From the NCBI GenBank assembly GCA_030430675.1, contig JAUIKU010000016.1:1-42785 (forward strand): 42,785 bases of DNA, written 5' to 3'. Shown here piece by piece: positions 8,379 through 17,104 of this stretch. Positions within the stretch are counted from its first letter, which is position 1. Each line of letters opens with the position of its first letter. A program made the translations under genes and the position numbers. The notes beneath the pieces were generated by a model. It was given only the letters and a program-made list of their open reading frames with translations, had not been told where the DNA came from and made no database searches. This DNA is from Bacteroidia bacterium (GTDB lineage Bacteria > Bacteroidota > Bacteroidia > Cytophagales > Cyclobacteriaceae).

Positions 8379-9239
8379 TTAGAATGAAACAAACTCCTCG
8401 GGATTTACCGGATTACCATTGTACCACAATTCGAAATGCAGGTGGGGGCCCGATGTTAATTCACCGGTGTTGCCAATTATGGAAATAATGTCACCGGCGT
8501 TAACAAAATTACCAACTTTTTTTAACAATGCCGAATTGTGTTTATAAACGGAAATCAGGTTGCCTTTGTGCTGGACCGAGATCACATATCCCGATTCCTG
8601 GGTCCAGTCGGAAAAAATAACCGTGCCATCGGCCACGCACTTTACCGGTTCGTTCTTTTTGGAAACTACGTCCACGCCATAGTGTTCGTTTCTCACGTTA
8701 TAGGGAGAGAGCACGATGCCCGAAATAGGAGAAAAAAGAAAAAACTCCTGTATTTCCCCGGAGCTGTAGTTTTCCAGATCAAGCAGGATATCCCCCTGTT
8801 CAAACTCCTTGCGGAACTGGGAATCAATTGGGGGAAGATTATCGAGATCGATCTCAGTGTTTAAGGTGCTCAATCGCTGTTCCGATGCTTCATCCTGCAG
8901 GTTCACAGTATCATCCCCCTTTATTATCATGGTGAGGTTATCGATAAACTGATCTTTCAAATCAACCTCGTAGGCAAGGCTGTCGACTGCTGAGGATAGC
9001 ATTATAAGTCTCTTATTTGCTTCCAACTCAGCGTGTTCCGGGTCGAACCACTGGGCCAGCAGCGTTTTTACCAGGAATAAACTAATTACCATGAACACCA
9101 TCATCAGAGTTAGGATAAAAACTATTAACTTCGCATAGGTAAAACTGAAGGTGCTTTTTTCTGCAAAGTTCTCCTCATTCCTGATTATCAACAGATATCT
9201 GTTGAACAGCTTATGGGCTAATTTAGATCTGGCGCTCAA
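8379..9239 (-). CDS. M23 family peptidase (membrane-anchored, LytM-like)
   Basis: A 286-residue bitopic protein: a short cytoplasmic N-terminus, one membrane helix (about residues 36-62), a helical linker (about 70-150) and a C-terminal M23 domain. The zinc site is visible: H186 and D190 in 'EHYGVD', H266 and H268 in 'GPHLHFELW'. All ligands are present, so an active DD-endopeptidase on peptidoglycan cross-links is expected, facing the periplasm. It is followed by bactofilin, its usual partner. A TAATTTTG element on this strand at 9262-9269 would place transcription about 16 nt before the ATG. Confidence 0.93.
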   Translation of the reverse strand: MSARSKLAHKLFNRYLLIIRNEENFAEKSTFSFTYAKLIVFILTLMMVFMVISLFLVKTLLAQWFDPEHAELEANKRLIMLSSAVDSLAYEVDLKDQFIDNLTMIIKGDDTVNLQDEASEQRLSTLNTEIDLDNLPPIDSQFRKEFEQGDILLDLENYSSGEIQEFFLFSPISGIVLSPYNVRNEHYGVDVVSKKNEPVKCVADGTVIFSDWTQESGYVISVQHKGNLISVYKHNSALLKKVGNFVNAGDIISIIGNTGELTSGPHLHFELWYNGNPVNPEEFVSF

Positions 9240-9261
9240 GGGACCTGGGGATTGTTGAAAA

Positions 9262-9269
9262 CAAAATTA
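9262..9269 (-). promoter_or_regulatory. Candidate -7 element for the M23-bactofilin genes
   Basis: The minus strand reads TAATTTTG, an exact TAnnTTTG match about 23 nt upstream of the M23 start. No TTG lies at the proper 17-19 nt distance, so the promoter is only half supported. Confidence 0.4.
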
Positions 9270-9295
9270 TATATAACATATCAATTTTGGCCAAG

Positions 9296-9303
9296 TAATT
9301 TTG
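9296..9303 (+). promoter_or_regulatory. Candidate -7 element for sprE
   Basis: TAATTTTG matches TAnnTTTG exactly. A transcript starting near 9310 would leave 30-45 nt before the TTG start codons of sprE. No -33 TTG stands at the expected distance. It is divergent from the similar element at 9262-9269. Confidence 0.4.
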
Positions 9304-9338
9304 TATTAAATATGCATTTTTTACGTTGCTAAAGCACA

Positions 9339-11927
9339 TTGTTACTGGTAGCTTTGAATACCAAGAGATACTTTTATAACGTAGTTTCCTGGATTGTAAT
9401 ATGGTTGATGGCGGGTTGTTCTTCAGAAAAGACCACCCTTGTCAGCAAAACCTATCACAATATTACCGCACATTACAACGCCTACTTCTATGCCAACCAG
9501 CGCCTGATGGAAGTTCAGGATGCTATTGAAGACAGTTTTGAACCAAACTACAATAGGATCCTCGATGTTTTTACACCTATAGACACCACGCTAGTATCTT
9601 CCAACCAGGACAAGCTGGATGATGCCATCAAGAAAGCGGCCACCGCTATTCAATTTCACAAAAACAGCGACTGGGTAGATGACAGCTATGTACTGATTGG
9701 CAAAGTGAAATTCCTTCAGGGTAAATATGAGGAGGCGATACAGACGTTTAAGTATGTAAACAGCATCAGCGATGATGACGATGCCGTTCACGATGGATTG
9801 GTATCTCTGATGAGAACTTATATCGACTATGGCGAAATGAACAATGCCATTGCAGTATCGGATTTTCTGAAAAAGGAACAACTCAATAAAGAAAATCTGA
9901 AGAACCTGTATCTGACCAGGGCCTACATGTATCAAAAAAGGGAAGACCTCAACAATATGGTGGGAAATCTGGCAGAGGCGGTGCCCCTGATGTCGCTGAG
10001 TGACGGAAGTGCCAAAATGTACTTTATTATGGGACAGGTGTACCAGGAGTTGGGCTTTGATGCCGAAGCCTACAACCACTACCTGCAGTGCGCCAAAACC
10101 AATCCACATTATGAGTTGTCTTTTTATGCCAGTCTGAATATGGCCCAGGTGTTTGAGTTGGCCAGGAGCAACGACCTCAAAAAGGTCCGGCGGTATTACA
10201 ACAAGATCCTGAAGGACCGAAAAAATAAAGAATTCCGGGATAAGATCTATTATGAGATGGCCGGGTTTGAATTGAAGCAGGGAGACCTTGACCTGGCAAT
10301 CGAATACTACGAATCTTCAGTGGCTGCCAGTGTGGGTAATCAAAGGCAAAAGGCCTATTCCTATCTGCAACTGGGTCTGATCAACTATGATACCCTAAGG
10401 GATTTTGCCAGGGCCAAAGCTTATTACGACAGTACCATGATGGTAATACCACCGGACGAACCACAGTATGAAGCCATTCAGGAGCGCCAGCAAATCCTTG
10501 ATGAGTTTGTAGCACAGTTAAATACCATTCAGCTACAGGACAGTCTTCTGCTGTTGGCCAGTATGGACAGTATGGAACTCAGCGCCTTACTGGATACCGT
10601 TATCATTAAAGAAGAAAGAAGGGCCCAGGTTGAAGAAGAAAAAAGACAACAGCAACAGGCTCAGTTTTCCAACCGTAATGTATTTGACGAGCCCAATAAC
10701 CTGACAGCCCAGAGCGGGGCCACCTGGTATTTCTACAACACCTCAGCGGTTAGCGCCGGTCAGTCCGAATTTCTAAGACGCTGGGGGAACAGGCCTCTGG
10801 AGGATAATTGGAGAAGATCCAACAAAGATGCCCAGGTTTTGACAGGCCCTGATGAATCCATCGATGACAGTGCTACCGATGTGCCGGGGGAAGAAGCCGA
10901 GAGTATAGATGATATTCGGGCCGCCAAAAAGGAAGCCTTTTACGGCACCATTCCCTTTTCTCCGGAGCAAAAACAGGTGGCCGACTCGCTAATTGAGCTG
11001 GCCTACTACAACCTGGGGAATATTTATTATTTCCAGCTGGAAGAGAAGATAAATGCCTATGAGACCTTTGAAACGATGATCGAGCGGTATCCTCAATCCG
11101 AATACAAGCCGGAAATATTGTACCAGCTTTACCTTATTTATTCGGAGTTGGAAAACCCACTGGCACAGGAGAAAAAGGACCAGTTGCTTAATGATTTTCC
11201 CCACTCAACCTACGCCAAGACGCTGATAAATCCTCAGTACAAACAGGAATACGATGCCATGTCGGAGGAGATGAAAAAACAGTATAAAATTGCCTACGAC
11301 CTTTACCAGGGTACTTATTATGATAGTGCGCTTAATGTGATCACCACTGCGGTAACCAGTACTCCTGAGAACAGCTTTACCGATAATCTGAAACTACTGG
11401 GCATAATGATTCAGGGACAGACCGGCAACCTGTACAGTTACCGGTTCGAACTGGAAAAGTTCATTAAGGAGTATCCCGATAGTGAGTTAAACGAATATGC
11501 TCAGAAATTGCTTAGGACCGCCCACGAACTGCCGCTTAAACTGGCTCGTATCGGAGGCGCTACCTTTAAGCAAAACCTTAACCACGATCATCTGTTTGTA
11601 ATTGTCTATCCTACCAGCCGGTTTCAGGACGGCAATTTGGCCAGGGAATTTGACCAGTTTAATCAGGAATACTATCAAAGCGACCGGCTTACCGCCTCTT
11701 CGTTAATTTTTGAACAGGACAAGGCCATGGTACTGGTCCAGGACTTTATTGATAAGAATCATGCCCTGTCCTACTATCAAAGGTTGCAAAAAGAAGGCTT
11801 TCTGGATGACTATTCCAGCGAGGAGTTCAGTATTTTTGTGATTACGAACGAAAATTTCGAGATTTTTTACCAGACCAAGGATTTGAACGGATACCTTTCA
11901 TTTTTTAACAATTTTTACCTGGAATGA
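9339..11927 (+). CDS. sprE: SprE/PorW family TPR lipoprotein of the type IX secretion system
   Basis: An 862-residue lipoprotein; F. johnsoniae SprE is of similar size. The signal peptide ends in lipobox LMAGC. The segment just after it, 'SKTYHNITAHYNAYFYANQRL', is the hallmark opening of SprE/PorW. TPR-like helical repeats fill about residues 90-380 and 550-720, separated by a low-complexity Glu/Gln-rich stretch (about 425-450). The family links the periplasmic ring to the outer-membrane translocon and is required for secretion and gliding. No ATG is available: TTG at 9339 or TTG at 9354 (which gives LNTKRYFYN...) are the choices, and the later one makes a more typical short signal peptide. 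It is separated by one base from the PBP1A gene. Confidence 0.88.
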   Translation: MLLVALNTKRYFYNVVSWIVIWLMAGCSSEKTTLVSKTYHNITAHYNAYFYANQRLMEVQDAIEDSFEPNYNRILDVFTPIDTTLVSSNQDKLDDAIKKAATAIQFHKNSDWVDDSYVLIGKVKFLQGKYEEAIQTFKYVNSISDDDDAVHDGLVSLMRTYIDYGEMNNAIAVSDFLKKEQLNKENLKNLYLTRAYMYQKREDLNNMVGNLAEAVPLMSLSDGSAKMYFIMGQVYQELGFDAEAYNHYLQCAKTNPHYELSFYASLNMAQVFELARSNDLKKVRRYYNKILKDRKNKEFRDKIYYEMAGFELKQGDLDLAIEYYESSVAASVGNQRQKAYSYLQLGLINYDTLRDFARAKAYYDSTMMVIPPDEPQYEAIQERQQILDEFVAQLNTIQLQDSLLLLASMDSMELSALLDTVIIKEERRAQVEEEKRQQQQAQFSNRNVFDEPNNLTAQSGATWYFYNTSAVSAGQSEFLRRWGNRPLEDNWRRSNKDAQVLTGPDESIDDSATDVPGEEAESIDDIRAAKKEAFYGTIPFSPEQKQVADSLIELAYYNLGNIYYFQLEEKINAYETFETMIERYPQSEYKPEILYQLYLIYSELENPLAQEKKDQLLNDFPHSTYAKTLINPQYKQEYDAMSEEMKKQYKIAYDLYQGTYYDSALNVITTAVTSTPENSFTDNLKLLGIMIQGQTGNLYSYRFELEKFIKEYPDSELNEYAQKLLRTAHELPLKLARIGGATFKQNLNHDHLFVIVYPTSRFQDGNLAREFDQFNQEYYQSDRLTASSLIFEQDKAMVLVQDFIDKNHALSYYQRLQKEGFLDDYSSEEFSIFVITNENFEIFYQTKDLNGYLSFFNNFYLE

Positions 11928-11928
11928 C

Positions 11929-14244
11929 ATGAAGAAAATGAAGATTACAGATTTCAGTGAAAACTGGTTTAAACACCTGATCAAAATCATTTGGGTGGGT
12001 TTTGCGATGGGGCTGGTGCTGGCCTTTCTTTATGTTTTTGCGGTCAAAGGAGACTGGTTTGGGTTGTTTGGAGGAATGCCCAGTGTTAAGGCTTTGGAAA
12101 ACCCGGAAAACGAATTAGCATCGGAGCTCTACTCGGCCGACCAGGTGCTATTGGGTAAATATTTCCGTCCCAACAGCAACCGTACCCCGGCGCAGTATCG
12201 TGACCTGAGTCCCAACCTGATTGAGGCCCTGACTGCCACCGAGGATCTGCGTTTCAACGAACATTCCGGGATTGATCCGAAAGCTATTTTAAGAGCAATG
12301 GCTGGAGTAATTACTTTTAACAGAAGTGGTGGCGGAAGTACCTTGTCCCAGCAGTTGGCAAAAAACCTGTTTAACACCCGTCAGGAAGACTATGACGGAT
12401 CGCTGTTAAGAAGAATAAAAAACGAGGATATTAAAACCATAATCCAGAAATCAAAAGAATGGATTATCGCAGTAGAGCTGGAAAAAAACTTTACCAAAGA
12501 GGAGATTATGGCCATGTATCTCAATACGGTAGACTTTGGTGGCAATACCTTTGGTATCAATGTAGCCTCAAAAACCTTTTTTAACACCACTCCGGATAGC
12601 CTGGAGATACAAGAAGCAGCTGTGCTGGTAGGGCTGGTGCAGGCGCCTTCTTACTACAACCCGGTGCGCAATCCTGAGAATTCCAAAAGAAGACGTGATG
12701 TGGTGCTGGGCCAAATGGAAAAATATGGATTTATTTCAGAAGAACTGCTGGATTCACTGGTACAGTTACCCATCGAAGTGGACTATGAAGTTCAGAATCA
12801 GAATGTGGGACTGGCTACCTATTTCAGAACAGTAACCGGCAATTTTTTAAGGGATTGGGCCAGTGACAACGGGCATGACCTGTACGGTGATGGTCTGAGG
12901 ATCTATACTACCATTGACAGTCGTCTCCAGGAATATGCAGAGGAAGCTATGGCTGAGCAAATGAAAGCGTTACAGCAACGATTTATGGAACACCTGGCCG
13001 GCCGGGACCCCTGGATTGACGAAGACAAACAGGTGATTCCCAACTTCCTGGAAAGCAGAATGAAAACTACCAGCCTTTACAGCCAGTTGCAGCAAAAATA
13101 TCAGGAATATCCGGATTCTATTGAAATTGCCCTTAACCTCCCAAAACCAATGACCATCTTTTCCTGGGAGGGTGAAATTGACACAGTAATGAGTTCCATG
13201 GATTCCATCCGGTACTACAAACATTTTCTGCAAAGCGGGTTTATGGCAATGGATCCTCATACCGGTCATATCAAGGCCTGGGTAGGTGGAATAAATCACA
13301 AGTATTTTAAATTCGATCACGTCAAATACGGAAAACGACAACCCGGATCGACCTTCAAGCCAATAGTGTATGCTACCGCCATTGAAAATGGTTATTCTCC
13401 TTGCTATACCCTGATGGATGCAAAAGTGACTTTTGACATTCCCGGAGGCAAATGGACCCCCGAAAATGCCATGGGCAAGTACACCGGCCAACAGATGACC
13501 ATCCGAAAGGCCATGGCTAACTCGGTAAATTCTATTACAGCAAAGATGATGGAGAAAGTAGGTCCTGCCGAAGTTGTAAAAATGGCCAAGCGGTTGGGTA
13601 TTGAAAGCGATCTGGAAGCAGTACCCTCGCTATGTCTGGGTGTAAACGATGTATCACTATTTGAGCTGGTTGGTGCCTACAGTACTTTTGTTAATAAAGG
13701 GACACATATTACTCCTTTCTTCATCACCCGCATCGAGGACAAGAATGGAAATATCCTTCAGGAATTCCCACCAAAAACGTACGAAGCCATAAATGAAGAG
13801 ACTGCCTACATCATGTTACATATGTTAAAGGGTGCCATGGAAGAAGAAGGTGGCGCCGCCCTGGGGCTGAGCTATGATGTGAAAGAGAGCAATGAAATTG
13901 GCGCTAAAACCGGAACTACACAGAATGCATCAGATGGCTGGTTTATTGGGGTAACAAAAGACCTGGTGGCCGGCGCCTGGGTAGGTGGAGACGATCGGCC
14001 TATACATTTTAGGGACTGGGTATCGGGTCAGGGTTCCAGAACAGCCCGGCCCATATGGAACAGCTTTATGGAACGCGTATACCAGAATTCTGAAATCGGT
14101 GTTACTAAAGGTCCATTTCCTAGACCTATTCGAAGACTTTCGGTGGAAATAGACTGCGACCAGTATGATGACCTTACGGAAGATTCGGATTCTTTGGACA
14201 TTATCCTGCCCGTCAATAATGTCAACCCCGATGATATTCTTTAA
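11929..14244 (+). CDS. Class A penicillin-binding protein 1A (transglycosylase/transpeptidase)
   Basis: A 771-residue bifunctional peptidoglycan synthase anchored by one N-terminal membrane helix (about residues 20-40). The GT51 domain has its catalytic glutamate in 'TATEDLRFNEHSGID' (E105) and the 'GGSTLSQQLAKNLF' motif. The transpeptidase domain has SxxK in 'GSTFKP' (about S474), an SVN triad ('ANSVNSI') and KTG in 'AKTGTTQNASDGW' (about residue 659). All catalytic motifs are intact. The ATG sits one base after the sprE stop, and uvrC follows after 12 nt, so the three are probably one transcript. Confidence 0.96.
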   Translation: MKKMKITDFSENWFKHLIKIIWVGFAMGLVLAFLYVFAVKGDWFGLFGGMPSVKALENPENELASELYSADQVLLGKYFRPNSNRTPAQYRDLSPNLIEALTATEDLRFNEHSGIDPKAILRAMAGVITFNRSGGGSTLSQQLAKNLFNTRQEDYDGSLLRRIKNEDIKTIIQKSKEWIIAVELEKNFTKEEIMAMYLNTVDFGGNTFGINVASKTFFNTTPDSLEIQEAAVLVGLVQAPSYYNPVRNPENSKRRRDVVLGQMEKYGFISEELLDSLVQLPIEVDYEVQNQNVGLATYFRTVTGNFLRDWASDNGHDLYGDGLRIYTTIDSRLQEYAEEAMAEQMKALQQRFMEHLAGRDPWIDEDKQVIPNFLESRMKTTSLYSQLQQKYQEYPDSIEIALNLPKPMTIFSWEGEIDTVMSSMDSIRYYKHFLQSGFMAMDPHTGHIKAWVGGINHKYFKFDHVKYGKRQPGSTFKPIVYATAIENGYSPCYTLMDAKVTFDIPGGKWTPENAMGKYTGQQMTIRKAMANSVNSITAKMMEKVGPAEVVKMAKRLGIESDLEAVPSLCLGVNDVSLFELVGAYSTFVNKGTHITPFFITRIEDKNGNILQEFPPKTYEAINEETAYIMLHMLKGAMEEEGGAALGLSYDVKESNEIGAKTGTTQNASDGWFIGVTKDLVAGAWVGGDDRPIHFRDWVSGQGSRTARPIWNSFMERVYQNSEIGVTKGPFPRPIRRLSVEIDCDQYDDLTEDSDSLDIILPVNNVNPDDIL

Positions 14245-14256
14245 TTAACTTCCTGG

Positions 14257-16047
14257 ATGGCCTACACCAAAGAACAGGTAAGCAAATTACCATCACAACC
14301 TGGTGTATATCGTTTTATAAATGGTGATGGCCGGGTAATCTATGTTGGAAAGGCCAAAAACCTCAAAAAAAGAGTTTCCAACTATTTTAATAAATCTACC
14401 ATCCCCAACCGTAAAACGCTGCGCATGGTTTGGGAGATCTCCACTATCGAATGTACCGTGGTAAATTCGGAGTTCGATGCTTTACTGCTGGAAAACAATC
14501 TGATAAAACGGCATCAGCCACGCTATAATATAAGGTTAAAGGACGATAAAAGTTTTCCTTATATATGGGTCCCGGAGGAACGATTTCCCCGGATCATGTC
14601 CATAAGAAACAGGCACAACTATAAGGGTGGCACGTTTTTCGGCCCTTATGCCAGTGTGGTTGCCATGAAGAGTGTACTGGATCTGATCCGCAAACTTCAT
14701 ACAATACGAACCTGCAGCTACAATTTAAGCCAGCAGAATATCGAAAAGAAAAAGTTCAAGGTTTGCCTGGAATATCATATCGGAAACTGCCAGGGACCTT
14801 GCGAAGGGTTACAATCGGAAGACAGCTATAATAGCGACTTAGAGCAGGCACTGAATATTTTAAAGGGTCGGATTGCCCAGGTTAAACGCTACTTCAAGAA
14901 TAAAATGCTGGAAGCATCGGATGAGCTCAATTTTGAGCTTGCCCAGAGCATGAAAGAGCGATTGGAATTGCTGGAAAAATTTCAGGCCAAAACTACCATA
15001 GTCAATCCGCGCATCAGGGACCTTGATGTATGTTGTATACACTCTGACCAAAATATGGCCTTTCTGAATTACATGAGAATAAAAAATGGCGCACTGGTAG
15101 CCAGCCAGTCTACCCAGGTCAAAAAGAAACTTGACGAAGAGGACCACGAAATTCTCTCCAGGTTACTCATCGAATTAAGGGAACGCTTCAACAGTAAAGC
15201 CAGAGAAGTTCTGGTAAATACCCCGGTGGAGTGGGAAATGGAAGATGTTCAGGTAGTTGTTCCTCAAAGAGGAGATAAGAAAAAACTAATTGAGTTAGCT
15301 AAGAAAAACGCTCTATATCACAAAAAGAAGTTCTATGAGAACCGGGAAGAGTCGAGCCAGAGGAAAGACAGGGTACTGCAAAAACTTCAGGAGGACCTGA
15401 ACTTAAAATCTTTTCCGGAAAGAATTGAATGCTTTGACAACTCCAACATTCAAGGTGCCTTTCCCGTGGCTTCCATGGTACAGTTCAAAAACGGCAAACC
15501 CTTTAAAAAGGAATACCGGCACTTCAACATTAAATCTGTTGACGGACCTGATGATTTTGCGTCGATGTATGAAGTGGTCTCCCGCAGGTATTATCGTTTG
15601 AAGGAGGAAGATAAACCCCTGCCACAATTGATCGTAATAGACGGGGGAAAAGGGCAGCTCAATGCGGCTTGTCAGGCCTTAAAAGATTTAGATCTCTATG
15701 GAGAAATTCCACTGATCGGAATTGCCAAAAGACTGGAGGAGATTTATTTTCCCCATGATCAGTTCCCCATTTATATTGACAAAAAGTCTCCTTCGTTAAA
15801 GCTATTGCAGCAATTACGTGATGAAGCCCACCGGTTTGCTATCACTTTCCACCGGGACCAGCGCAGCCGCAAAAGCTTCGGTACCGAACTGGAGGAAGTA
15901 CCCGGAATCGGAGAGCAAACCGCCAATCGTTTACTGAGAAAATTCAAATCGTTGAAAAAAATCAAGCAAGCCAAAGAGGAAGACCTGGCGGTGGTAGTGG
16001 GGGCGGCTAAGGCCGAAAAAATTAAGCAGTACTTTAAGGATCTCTGA
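14257..16047 (+). CDS. uvrC: Excinuclease ABC subunit C
   Basis: A 596-residue dual nuclease of nucleotide excision repair. The N-terminal GIY-YIG domain is visible as 'PGVYRFINGDGRVIYVGKAK' (3' incision). A UVR motif region (about 200-240) for UvrB contact follows. The RNase H-like domain includes 'IECFDNSNIQG' and 'LIVIDGGKGQLNA' with their catalytic aspartates (5' incision), and helix-hairpin-helix motifs close the protein ('EVPGIGEQTANRLLRKF'). Length is normal. It ends the sprE-PBP1A-uvrC run and is followed by a strong bidirectional terminator. Its partner uvrA is also in this window (32494-35367); uvrB is not. Confidence 0.97.
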   Translation: MAYTKEQVSKLPSQPGVYRFINGDGRVIYVGKAKNLKKRVSNYFNKSTIPNRKTLRMVWEISTIECTVVNSEFDALLLENNLIKRHQPRYNIRLKDDKSFPYIWVPEERFPRIMSIRNRHNYKGGTFFGPYASVVAMKSVLDLIRKLHTIRTCSYNLSQQNIEKKKFKVCLEYHIGNCQGPCEGLQSEDSYNSDLEQALNILKGRIAQVKRYFKNKMLEASDELNFELAQSMKERLELLEKFQAKTTIVNPRIRDLDVCCIHSDQNMAFLNYMRIKNGALVASQSTQVKKKLDEEDHEILSRLLIELRERFNSKAREVLVNTPVEWEMEDVQVVVPQRGDKKKLIELAKKNALYHKKKFYENREESSQRKDRVLQKLQEDLNLKSFPERIECFDNSNIQGAFPVASMVQFKNGKPFKKEYRHFNIKSVDGPDDFASMYEVVSRRYYRLKEEDKPLPQLIVIDGGKGQLNAACQALKDLDLYGEIPLIGIAKRLEEIYFPHDQFPIYIDKKSPSLKLLQQLRDEAHRFAITFHRDQRSRKSFGTELEEVPGIGEQTANRLLRKFKSLKKIKQAKEEDLAVVVGAAKAEKIKQYFKDL

Positions 16048-16115
16048 TCTCTGATTACAGAGCTTTGAGCTGGGCCTGTGGTATTTGTTTTTCCCCAAGT
16101 CGGATATGTGAAATT

Positions 16116-16151
16116 AAAAAAGTCCCGGCGATTACTCGCCGGGACTTTTTT
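16116..16151. terminator. Bidirectional intrinsic terminator between uvrC and gldN
   Basis: Perfect 15-bp arms (aaaaaagtcccggcg at 16116-16130, cgccgggactttttt at 16137-16151) enclose a 6-nt loop. The A- and T-runs flanking the GC stem serve both strands, ending the plus-strand uvrC transcript and the minus-strand gld operon. The intergenic region 16048-16183 shows nothing else. Confidence 0.93.
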
Positions 16152-16183
16152 ATACATCTATATATTTAAACTAAATGAGCAAA

Positions 16184-17092
16184 TTAATATTCCCAAAGTT
16201 CGTGTTCTAATTCCAAGAGCTCCTGCTCTATCCTTTGTGAAGCAATCAAGCCTTCTTTGGGACTGGTATTATATATATCTGCAATATAGGAATCCTCCGG
16301 GTTGGCTACTTTGATCAGCCTGGCACTGAACAATCTCAGCAAAAATGCATCGGCCAAATTCTTGTGCTCGGCAGAATTCTGAGGATTGAACCAAATAGCC
16401 TCTTCAGGCATGCTCCGGAACAACTCCTCCAAATCCTTGTATTTAAAAGTAGCTACCTGTCGCTGGAGTCCTGTTTCCGGGAACTTCGCAGCCGGCAATA
16501 TCAAGGTGATACTTTGAATGTCATAGAACAACCTGCTGCGTCGCTTATCGAACACCCAGTCTTCCATGATTTCCAACACTTCCACATCCGAGGGGAAGAA
16601 ATAATCAGCTCCGGCGGCTGCGGGTGTGGCTGAAGCATCAGCGGTTTGATCGGCAGGTTCATCACCCCAACCAGAATCATCGCCCCAACCATCATCTGCG
16701 CCCCAGGCATCATCTTCGGTGAAACCCATGGCCTTCTCCTCGTCGGTAAGCTGATCGCCACCGTAGGCAGGCATTTTTAGGTTTTCCAAAAATTCCTCCT
16801 TCGACATCCTGGTCAACAGGGAATCGTTCTTGTAGGGAAACAACACGCCAGCGTTTACCGCTTCGATAATGATCTTGGTAATCTCATTATTGAAGGCAAA
16901 GAATGACCTGTTTTGCTTCTCTTTAAGGTCCATACGACGCCACAGACGTTTTTTGTACATGATATCGTAATCGGGGATCCCTGAGGTGGAATTATGGTTT
17001 ACATAATTCGGGGTTTCCTGTGCTACTGCCGGGTCGGATACTCCAACAGCCGCCAGAAAAACCAATGCTAATACATAACTTAATTGCTTCAT
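16184..17092 (-). CDS. gldN: Type IX secretion/gliding protein GldN (PorN)
   Basis: A 302-residue periplasmic protein with a signal peptide (cleavage near AVAQ, residues 22-25). GldN binds GldK to form the large periplasmic ring under the outer membrane. The family core is recognisable in 'YKKRLWRRMDLKEKQNRSFF', 'KIIIEAVNAGVLFPYKND' and, after an insert, 'FPSDVEVLEIMEDWVFDKRRSR'. The insert (about residues 125-162) is acidic and repetitive, with AWGADDGWGDDSGWGDE, then an Ala/Thr-rich tail. It replaces the short loop of many homologues. The gene is the last of porP-gldK-L-M-N, 12 nt after gldM, and ends at the shared terminator. Confidence 0.94.
   Translation of the reverse strand: MKQLSYVLALVFLAAVGVSDPAVAQETPNYVNHNSTSGIPDYDIMYKKRLWRRMDLKEKQNRSFFAFNNEITKIIIEAVNAGVLFPYKNDSLLTRMSKEEFLENLKMPAYGGDQLTDEEKAMGFTEDDAWGADDGWGDDSGWGDEPADQTADASATPAAAGADYFFPSDVEVLEIMEDWVFDKRRSRLFYDIQSITLILPAAKFPETGLQRQVATFKYKDLEELFRSMPEEAIWFNPQNSAEHKNLADAFLLRLFSARLIKVANPEDSYIADIYNTSPKEGLIASQRIEQELLELEHELWEY
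16607..16720 (-). repeat. Acidic Trp-Gly repeat insert in GldN
   Basis: This stretch codes for three near-repeats of the form (D)D-x-W-G (residues 127-144), followed by a Glu/Asp/Ala/Thr-rich linker to about residue 162. The composition differs from the rest of the protein and suggests a disordered or calcium-binding-like loop. Its function is unknown. Confidence 0.7.
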
Positions 17093-17104
17093 ATCACCTT
17101 TATG

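Noticed and set aside
12970-13491. A 173-residue minus-strand frame inside the PBP1A gene
   Set aside because: It is antisense to the conserved transpeptidase domain, with no start signal or known motif. The same applies to the 172-residue frame at 9591-10109 inside sprE.
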